Part shown: positions 56,667-64,000 of the stretch, piece by piece
Layout of the letters: each line of letters begins with the position of its first letter
How positions within the stretch are numbered: the stretch's first letter is position 1
NCBI RefSeq assembly: GCF_003369915.1
Contig: NC_046677.1
Span: forward strand, 26,616,913 to 26,680,912
Length of the DNA stretch: 64,000 nt
Direction of reading: 5' to 3'
Origin: Drosophila miranda
Lineage: Eukaryota; Arthropoda; Insecta; Diptera; Drosophilidae
Position numbers and translations under genes: made by a program
Notes under the pieces: model-generated
Database searches by the model: none
The model's input: only the letters and a program-made list of their open reading frames with translations
Told to the model about the DNA's origin: nothing

Positions 56667-59475
56667 GACACAGCTTGCCAATCAATTGAAGTGCCACAGC
56701 TTTCTGTCACAGTTTGACGGCTTTCAAATTACAATTTAGGGCATCTTTTGATGACTTTTTATGAAACATTCTAATCACAACGAAGGATATGCACGAGTAT
56801 ACCTTATGTTTATGTCATTCTTTAAAATTGATGTCATTCATTTATGTCACTTTACTTTCATTTGCACCACAGCTCAGAGATTGAGCTGAGGAAATTCCTC
56901 AAAACTATATGAGGAGATGCACCCATAAGACACGCACTTTCCCATCCCTTTCTCATCTCGGGCTTCCCAAGTCAATTTTCGCAACTCAATCAATCAGAAA
57001 ACTTAGACACTATGCTGCTGTATGTGTGTGGGTGTGTGTGGGTGTGTGCTGCAGTTCAATAAACTTTTTGCCCAAAAATGTAAAGAGAAACCTCAAAGTG
57101 TACTCGATCTGGCCCTGCCCCTGCCCCTGCCCAGCCCACGATTCCCCCTCATGACATGTCGACAAAAGCAATGATTCCTTTTGGGGGGCAGCCATTCCCG
57201 GATGCATCCCGGCACCACAAACGTTACGCGCTTGGAGCCGCGCACTGCATGTCATGACATGAGCAGGAAATGCGTTTTCCGACGCCGCAGCTGAAGATGG
57301 CTGGAAAAGCGGTGAGTGGAGAGTGGAGAGCGGAGAGTGGCAGTAGGGAATAGGAGTTGGTTCTTGGTTTCTTGGTTAGGTTTACGGTTACGGTTTTTTG
57401 GCCATGCCCCGTGTACCGTGCGCCTTGTTCCGTGTGCACCAAAGCGCAGCGCCATAAATATTTAAATTGTAGAAGGAAGCTTCTCTCCCTCTCCCTCTCT
57501 GCCACTCCCCTCTACGCCTGTCTGGCGTGTTGCTTGCCGGCTTATTTTTTGACAGTTATCGATTCGCTTCTGGTTGATGCCCCTGCCACTGCCACTGGTA
57601 GTGGCACTGGCACTGCTACCGTCTTGAGTCGCGCCTCGGAGACGTTTTATCTTGCCGCGACTCGCTTGCAATTCATTTCCTAAAATATGCATAAGAAGAG
57701 GCAGCCAACGAAGAAGGTAAAAAATATATCAGTGTGGGGTGGCGACGGGGACGGGCAAGGGGTGGAAGGGGGGAAGGGGAGGGAGTACTGTGGAAAAGCC
57801 AAAGAAACGGCATCATTACATTGGATACGCGCTGTCAAGCGGCTTGCCACGCCCCCACTCAGAAAAGGGTAAAGCTCCACAAACATATACACTGGAAAAA
57901 AATGGGGTAGGGCTTTCGAAGAAAATAGGGGTAGGGGTACGATATTATCCATCGATCGTTGGAAATTCAAGGCAAAAAATTCCCAGTAAATTCTAAAAAA
58001 TATTTAAATGGGTTTTTGGTTTGAAAATATTTGAAAAATAGAGGATAGAACCAGCAGAAGGAATGGCAGGGATAGCCAACACGCATACATTTAACTCTCA
58101 GTCTTCGGCTGCCTCATGGCTCATACGAGAGAGCGTCCGAGCGGAGATCGGCTTTTGAGCGCTCTCTTGTGGCCTTTCAACAATAATTTAAGAGAGCCTG
58201 GAATCATTTTCAAGCTGAAAAAATCGTGTACCATGGTAATATATTTCTTTTAATCTATTTTCTTTGGCAAAACCATTCCGTTCTTCATTCCGGACCAAGA
58301 AAGAATATCATTTTGATCGAAAAAGACTTACCTTTTTGTTGGATCGATTTCAAAGGGTTAGACTCTTTCAGAATCTCTTGAATCTTCCAATATCTGCCCT
58401 AAAATCATTCACAGCCTGTGGGATCTCTGACTAATTGTTAGCTCTAATTGATGGGCTTTTTCTCGCAGTGCATCAACCGCATTCAATTCTCGTATGTTGA
58501 GAGTTATGCAGCATAAGCCCATCCTTCTTTCGGCGGCAGTTGAAAACTTTTGGCAGCACCAGAACTCGTTTGCCACTTTGTGCATGTTTAACTTTTAAGG
58601 CATCTCCACCCACCACCTGCCCCTCTACCCCCCTTGGCTTTGATCAAAAGTGACACTCAAGTGGTGAAAATGCTTTGCATTGAATGCAACAACGTGTCTG
58701 ACACAAAAAAAAAACTCCCAACAACTCAATTAACAAAAGCCAAAAAGCCCCCCAAGACTTTACGGATTTCTGTGTGCGACTCCAGGGAGAGAAACATTTT
58801 GATTGACCAACCAACTAACGTGTTTTCCTTTTGCATGCCACTGCCACTGCCACACCCTGGGGGCGAATCGTGTGTCTGATGCATAATGGAAATGCAGGCA
58901 AATATTTGTCAAATATTTACAAATTCTCAATTAAGCCGAGGAAAAACAATGGAAATTATGCAACGAAATTGTGTAAAGACTTATTGAGGAATTAGCCAAG
59001 AATTTAAGGCATTTTTATGAGGAATTTAGGGCTTAACTTTTTTTGTTTTTAAGTGGATTATTTTTATTGTGTTAAAAGATTTATCAATCAACAGTATTTG
59101 TGCATTTTGTTTGTCAAAATTGAGTTGTGTTGATGTAAGTCAAGTGGCAAATTGATTGATTGATTGCAGGGAGATATTTTGCGTTAAGGATAATCTTTTC
59201 GAAGTTTTCTTTGGAGCTAAAAAACCAATGAAAATAATCTTCGATTGTTATTTGAATCTTTTAAACATTCCTTTCTGTAAATCAAATAAAAGAAGAGGGT
59301 CTTCCCCGTGATTCATGCCAGAAGACTGGTCTTCAAATGTGAATCCCGAGTGTAAGAAATGATTCACTAAAACCCATTCCATTTATTCTCTTAAACCCGA
59401 AAGTTGTCCCATAAAAAAGCTTTTGGAAGCACAAAGCTTAACTACAGAAAGCGAATATCAAATGGAACTCTTATC
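56667..59475. other. non-coding stretch
   Basis: No supported gene. A minus-strand mini-exon-like segment at about 58333-58400 is discussed under findings. CTGCCC repeats near 57111-57132. Confidence 0.45.
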
Positions 59476-59675
59476 TATCGATAATAAAGTTCACCTATCG
59501 ATATGTGGCATGATTAAACGCCCTCCAACCAAGCACACCTGGCGTATGCGTAATACACACATTTCGCAAAGCTTTTTTTTCTGGAAAGAGAAGCAGTCGA
59601 TAAGGGGCAAAGGGTATATGTTCCATTTTAACATTTAGTCAGAGCCAATGCCATCTATCAGTAACCCACGATAAG
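59471..59675 (+). promoter_or_regulatory. two perfect DRE octamers and GATA motifs upstream of the first small gene
   Basis: TATCGATA occurs at 59476-59483 and again at 59496-59503, exactly 20 bp apart. This octamer is the DREF/BEAF-32 site of fly promoters and insulators. GATAA-type cores lie at about 59471 (inverted), 59480, 59599 and 59670. A TATA-like GTATATG at 59614-59620 is followed about 25 bases later by TCAG (59639-59642), a possible initiator. Confidence 0.5.
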
Positions 59676-59709
59676 TCCAACCGTTTAGACGTGCCAAAAG
59701 TTAACGAAA

Positions 59710-59967
59710 ATGCCACCACCACACGATCATTGCGGCGGTCCCCCGCCCCACCGTCGCGGGCCGACCATCAAAGTGCAGATCGCTGCGCCCTGGCCCCGCC
59801 GTCATCGTGCACCACCGCCACCGATTGTCGTGGTGCAGCAGAGACCACCACCGCCACCACCCGTAGTCGTGGTGCAGCAGGCACCACCGCCATATGGATA
59901 CTACCAACAGCCGCCGCCACCGCCAGGACCTCCGGGAGACAGTCACTACCACAATCCCCAGTACTGA
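59710..59967 (+). CDS. small Pro/His/Gln-rich protein, cluster member 1 (85 aa)
   Basis: Starts MPPPHDHCGGPPPHRRGPTI in an excellent ACGAAAATG context. It has a His/Arg-rich head ending in RGPTIKVQI, then two PIVVVQQ/PVVVVQQ blocks separated by proline runs, then a Tyr/Gln/Pro tail (YGYYQQPPPPP) ending in NPQY. The head-beta-strand pattern (H-rich, then RP-x-I-x-V-x-V/I) is shared with the genes at 60782 and 63280, marking a tandem family. There is no signal peptide or known domain; cytosolic or structural low-complexity protein is the most that can be said. An ATTAAA at about 60042 may serve for polyadenylation. An overlapping frame from 59691 is a shadow. Confidence 0.65.
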   Translation: MPPPHDHCGGPPPHRRGPTIKVQIAAPWPRRHRAPPPPIVVVQQRPPPPPPVVVVQQAPPPYGYYQQPPPPPGPPGDSHYHNPQY

Positions 59968-60413
59968 ACGGGAAAGCGAGAGAGAGGGGAAGGATCCAGG
60001 AAAGATGAAGATGAATTTATTTTAGCAGTAGAGAAAAATGTATTAAAAATATAAAATATACGACAAAAACAAAACACTTGAAGGAATGTGGTTTATGGAT
60101 TTATGGAACAAAGTGGAAGTACAACAGGTGTTCGTTATCAAAGATCGAAAAAAACATGAATAATACGCAGAAATGATTGCATTTCTAATGGGAGCTAATC
60201 TAGTATTCATTTGAGACTTTTATTGAGGAAAAGTATCTACATTTCATGGGAATTTCTTAACAATCAAAGAACAACACCATCCATTTCTATTCATTTTTTT
60301 GTGGAAGAATCTTTTTATATCAAAATTGGCTCATTTTCGAGTACTTTTTTCCCCCTGCCAAAAGAAAGTTCATGTCTAATTTTCTCCACACATTTCTCTA
60401 TGCCATTGCAAAG

Positions 60414-60596
60414 CTTATCGCGCAGATAAGCATAAGTTATACTCCACCAGCGATAAGCAGTGGGTCAGATAATAAGGTAAACAATAGTCAGGTGAAAAGA
60501 GAGACCACAACCCGATCAATACCCATCCATGGCTATCGAGCACACACACTATCGCTATCAGAACCCCACATCGAATGACTCAGACACTCGTTATCT
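60414..60596 (+). promoter_or_regulatory. GATA-motif cluster upstream of cluster member 2
   Basis: GATAA cores in either orientation occur near 60414-60420, 60424-60430, 60451-60457, 60467-60473 and 60590-60596. By simple base-chance about one per 512 bp is expected. GATA factors such as GATAe and Serpent drive gut and fat-body genes in flies. An initiator-like TCAGT lies at 60701. Confidence 0.5.
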
Positions 60597-60781
60597 CCAA
60601 CGCGCCTGGAATAAGGCCTCTAAGCCCCGCCGCACCACACACACACAAAACATCAGATTGATGTTCCAGTTCTTCCAGTGGCATTGCGGCATTCTTGGGT
60701 TCAGTATTCAGCGCGTTGTTGTCTGGTTAGGATTGTTGAAAGTTGAGGAACGGAGAATTAATATTCACTGAAGACACAGGC

Positions 60782-61105
60782 ATGCGACCGTACTATGAGG
60801 ATCCATGTGGCTGTCCTCCTCGTCATCACCATGGTCGTCCAAATATCGAAATTGATGTTCTTCCCAATTGGGGTGGCGGTTACTATCCGCCGGCGGCTCC
60901 GGCTCGGACCGAGGTTGTCTACGTAACGCCAGGGGCCTCCTATATGCCGCCAGCAGTCGGGCCCCAGATGATGATGCCACAGCCATACGGTGGCATGACA
61001 ATGGGCTCCGCCGGCTACTACCAGCAGCAGCAGGGCTATGAATATCAGTATCAATATCAACAGCAGCAGCAATATCCGCCGTATCCACAATATCAGCAGT
61101 GGTAA
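60782..61105 (+). CDS. small Tyr/Gln/Pro-rich protein, cluster member 2 (107 aa)
   Basis: Starts MRPYYEDPCGCPPRHHHGRP followed by NIEIDVLPNW. The frame is open further upstream, but 60782 is its first ATG. The middle is Pro/Ala/Gly/Met-rich with VVYVTPGASYMPPAVGP, and the C-terminus is a Tyr/Gln repeat (YYQQQQ, YEYQYQYQQQQQ) ending in YPQYQQW. The opening YYE, the HHHGRP and the I-E-I-D-V strand match cluster member 3. AATAAA at 61223-61228 is 118 bases past the stop. No signal peptide; function unknown. The Tyr/Gln tail suggests a self-associating or matrix-like protein, which is inference. Confidence 0.7.
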   Translation: MRPYYEDPCGCPPRHHHGRPNIEIDVLPNWGGGYYPPAAPARTEVVYVTPGASYMPPAVGPQMMMPQPYGGMTMGSAGYYQQQQGYEYQYQYQQQQQYPPYPQYQQW

Positions 61106-61222
61106 AAGAGGACTATGGATGATCTGGAACCTATATAGCATGGAATCTGTGGAAGTTCTGCCTTTTAGGGCGAAAATATGTGAATCAAACTCAAATTAAA
61201 GAAATCAATGTCTTCAGCATAA

Positions 61223-61228
61223 AATAAA
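61223..61228 (+). terminator. polyadenylation signal AATAAA
   Basis: Canonical hexamer downstream of cluster member 2. Confidence 0.55.
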
Positions 61229-61401
61229 AGTATTTTCTACAAAGTGTAAACAAGCAAAAGATAACAAAGAACCTCTATTTAATCTTAAGTTAAGGGAACT
61301 GTCATCGAAAGAAAAAAAGGAATAGATATGATATGGTAGTGATATCAATAATATATGGGTGCATATGTGTAAGAAGGAAGCATTGTAGAAGCAGGGGCTT
61401 G

Positions 61402-61905
61402 CGACGGGGAACGGCAGTAACCGCAGATCAGCAGAAGAGGAATAGCAATAACAGCAGATCAACAGCAGTAACAGCAGAGGAATAACAGTAACAGCACATT
61501 AACAGCAGTAGCAGATCAGCAGCAGAGGAATAGCAGTAACAGCAGATCAATAGCGGGAGATCAACAGCAGATTAACAGCAGATCAGCAGCAGTAACAGAG
61601 GAATGACAAATCAGCAGCAGAGGAATAGCAGTAACAGCAGGTCAACAGCAGTGGCAGGAGATCAGCAGTAGAGCAACAGCAGTTTCAGCCGATCTACAGC
61701 GGTAACAGCAGTGGAGGAATAGCAGCTCAATAACATAGTAACAGCGGATCAACAGCAGATAAGCAGAAGAGCAACAGCAGAGTAACAGCGGAACAAGATA
61801 AACAGCAGACAAGCAGCACAGGCAGAAGAAGAGCAGAGCTGAGAAGAAGAGGAACAGCAAAAGGGAGGCGTTCAAGGAGCATCGCAGCAGCAGCAGAAAT
61901 CAACC
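61402..61905. repeat. degenerate CAGCAG/TAACAGCAG repeat, about 0.5 kb
   Basis: Irregular repetition of AACAGCAG, AGATCAACAGCAG, GTAACAGCAG and GAGGAATAGCAG units fills the stretch. Plus-strand frames are full of stops (TAA, TAG within the unit), so it is not a glutamine-coding repeat; the long minus-strand Leu/Val/Ser-rich frames are by-products. Confidence 0.85.
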
Positions 61906-63159
61906 GAAATCCATCTTTGTAGCTAAAACTAATTGGTCTTACACTTAGCAGCCTATCGCGATTGAATAATATCAATAAACTATCATTTAAATAATATCTT
62001 ACATATGTCAGGCCTTGTATGTCGTAAGGCCATTTTGTCTCCATTTCGTATGCTCTTGATCGATGATCTCTTCTCATGTGATTTTCTCACTCTATTTTCC
62101 TTCCTAATCTTTTTTTCTTCTTCCTTTTCCACTTGAAAAAGACTTCTGCGAAGCTCCTCCAAACTGTGTTGTGTCTAAGAAACTCTTGAGACCCTACTCG
62201 TACAGATGAATCACTATTCCATCAGTTTGTAAGTGCCTACATATGAATGGGATTTTCGATTGCTTCGGCCACTTGATGGTGCAGTCTTAATGACTGCCAA
62301 TTTCTATCTTATCTGGCACTAAGAAGAACCTAAAATATATGCGAATTTCTTTTGTCCACTTTCATATGGAATTAATGAGGGAATTTCTGCAAAAATGGCA
62401 ACTCAAATTATTTATTTTCAATACCATACATACTCGTATGTAGATAGCATTTCTCTGGTGAAATTCATGCGCTCTTATCCAAAATTACACTACGCGACGA
62501 AATTAATCATTTTGAATGTACTTTGCACCAGAAAAAAATTACGTTGTAGGCCTTGAAGAGTAGACCACATCTTCTTATTAATATACACCCAATATATATT
62601 TTAATTTCATAATTTTTACTAGGCATACGACTATAAAATATATAAAATTGTATGCCTTTTGGATACAATTGATATACCTGGCGATATATCGAGACAAAAA
62701 CAAATATCTTTTTCAAACTATGCCATCCCATCGTCATTTAGGCCCATATTCTTTAGATTTATATGTTTTCCAATCACTGTCATTCGATTTTTTGTTCTAG
62801 CCTTGGTTTTTCATTCCATTTATCACATGAGCAGATATAAATAATTGTTCGATATCCATAAAAATAGTCTGTTTTTTTCTGCATTTATATTTCAAGCTCT
62901 CTGTCCTTCCCCTTTACCCAAAAATGTGATGATTCATTGTAAAAGCAAACCCAAAACCTTGAACCTCTTGAAAATGAAAATCACACTTACCTCCCACTAG
63001 CCGCCCAACCACCCCCTAACTGGAAATTGTTTTATCAATATATATATTTTTTTTTTTTTATCGAAGAAGACATTAAGTCCACCTGACAAGATAATGAAAT
63101 TAAGCTTCTGTGCGGCAAAACAAGTGTAAAAAATTCCCCAATTAGCGATAAAAGAGGCC
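61906..63159. other. intergenic region within the small-gene cluster
   Basis: AT-rich, no gene seen. AGATAA near 63088-63094. Confidence 0.5.
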
Positions 63160-63195
63160 TTAAATAGTTAGGCAAATGCCAGTAGAGCTTCAGTT
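63147..63195 (+). promoter_or_regulatory. candidate core promoter of cluster member 3
   Basis: TTAAATAG at 63160-63167 lies about 31 bases before the A of an initiator-like TCAGTTCG (63190-63197), the expected TATA-to-initiator spacing. A GATAAAAG lies at 63147. The start codon follows about 88 bases after the proposed start site. Confidence 0.5.
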
Positions 63196-63279
63196 CGAGC
63201 AAAGAGTCAAAAGGAGCAGCAAGCACTTGCCACAAAAAGGATAGCACGAGAGAAACCAGAAAGAGACAGACAGACAGCC

Positions 63280-63615
63280 ATGCCCTACTACGAGGAAGAA
63301 CGTCGTCACCACCATCATCATCATCATGGTGGCAGACCCATTGTGGAGGTGGATATCATACCGCCAAGGATACCCCGGCCAGTGATTGAGATCGATGTGG
63401 GTGGTCGCCGTCCACCCCCGCCCAGGGTGGAGGTGATCACACCGGCGGCTGTGTACCAGCCCGCCTATCAGCCACAATACCAGCAGCAACGGCCCATTGT
63501 CGAGGTGGATGTGGTGCAGCCGAGCAGGCCCTTCATTGAGTTCAACATTGGCGGTCGTCGCCCGCCCCCACGGGAGGAGATCATCGTTGTCCAGCAGCCA
63601 CCACCCAGGTGGTAG
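63280..63615 (+). CDS. small His/Pro/Arg-rich protein, cluster member 3 (111 aa)
   Basis: Starts MPYYEEERRHHHHHHHGGRP, then a strand-like module RPIVEVDI. The same module recurs as RPVIEIDVGGRRPPP, RPIVEVDVVQPS and RPFIEFNIGGRRPPP, so the protein is built from about four repeats of R-P-[IVF]-[IV]-E-[VIF]-[DN]-[VI], alternating with PPPR linkers and one Tyr/Gln spacer (YQPAYQPQYQQQ). The C-terminus is EEIIVVQQPPPRW. The VVQQPPP ending resembles the VVVQQ blocks of member 1, and the YYE/HHH head resembles member 2, so all three derive from a common ancestor. No signal peptide or known domain. The histidine tract could bind metal, which is speculative. Confidence 0.75.
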   Translation: MPYYEEERRHHHHHHHGGRPIVEVDIIPPRIPRPVIEIDVGGRRPPPPRVEVITPAAVYQPAYQPQYQQQRPIVEVDVVQPSRPFIEFNIGGRRPPPREEIIVVQQPPPRW

Positions 63616-64000
63616 ACGGACACAGGACACAGCAAACAGGACTGTAACTGGAACTGGAACTGCCGTCAGTTAATTGGAAATCCGTTTCAAATGTTTGTTT
63701 AAATAAGTTAAATGCATTTTATTTTATTTTAATTGAAATCTACATGATTGCCTTTCAATGTTGTTTGTCCTTCGATGTGTGACATCATTCGATTGTCCAA
63801 CCACTACACACACACACACACACACACACTGAAATATATTTGTATATGTATGTTTTATAAATGTTAATGGCATAAATATGAAAATTAAACTGTTTGGCAA
63901 ATGCCAATTCTCTTTTTTTTTTGTACTTTGAAACGGAAATGATTGATGTCCTTTTGGCCTGCAGGATAGTCCTATCAATTAGTGAACAACTATTTGCCAT
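63616..64000. other. 3' flank with CA microsatellite
   Basis: A CA tract lies at 63806-63829. No further gene seen. Confidence 0.5.

Noticed and set aside
57288..57312. ATGGCTGGAAAAGCG followed by GTGAGT as a possible first exon
   Set aside because: Only five codons and embedded in GTGGAGA-type low complexity; nothing supports it further.
59691..60008. 105-codon Thr/Arg/Ala-rich frame over cluster member 1
   Set aside because: Shadow frame; the 59710 frame carries the family motif and better start context.
1..64000. tRNA, rRNA and CRISPR features
   Set aside because: No tRNA B-box with a matching cloverleaf, no rRNA-like sequence and no spaced identical repeats of CRISPR type were seen; the tandem repeats found have no unique spacers.

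Overview
This window looks like euchromatic DNA from a fruit fly, most likely of the Drosophila obscura group. The reasons are: short compact genes separated by long non-coding stretches; many CA/GT microsatellites and very long G/C homopolymers (one C run is 46 nt); DINE-1/INE-1-like repeats with a (GACR)n tract and a 3' hairpin; and proteins with clear animal/insect relatives. The species is inferred from general knowledge, not from a search.

Layout. 1-994 is the 3' part of a DINE-1-like element; a second, shorter copy in the same orientation lies at 47537-48249. 3400-4340 is a decayed tandem array of about 57-bp units that matches nothing I recognise. Most of 1-31 kb is non-coding and is probably intron of a minus-strand gene whose first coding exon (start codon, 28 coding bases, strong splice donor) lies at 31811-31838; a weaker exon candidate sits at 10910-11036. 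Inside this stretch is a compact minus-strand gene for a coiled-coil plus RFWD3-type RING protein (14001-14480). 33.7-34.3 kb holds two head-to-head small ORFs. 36725-38110 encodes a diverged Cdc37-like Hsp90 co-chaperone with a degraded kinase-mimic motif and an Ala/Thr-repeat tail, followed by an AT-rich tandem repeat. 44244-44507 encodes a small Cys/Gly/Pro-rich protein. 49069-50087 encodes a Topors-like protein without its RING finger, and it runs tail-to-tail with a 497-aa Gln-rich orphan (51489-52982, minus). At the right end, 59.7-63.6 kb, are three small plus-strand Pro/His/Tyr/Gln-rich paralogues; GATA-factor motifs lie near the promoter-proximal DNA of the three genes and are densest upstream of the middle one, and a pair of perfect DRE octamers lies before the first.

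How they fit together. The genes do not form one pathway. The recurring theme is small, derived, stripped-down relatives of conserved proteostasis genes (Cdc37, Topors, RFWD3) scattered in a repeat-rich, gene-poor interval, plus one tandem family of secreted- or structural-looking low-complexity proteins. Testis-biased expression of the derived copies is plausible for Drosophila but is inference. No tRNA, rRNA, CRISPR array or complete autonomous transposon was seen.
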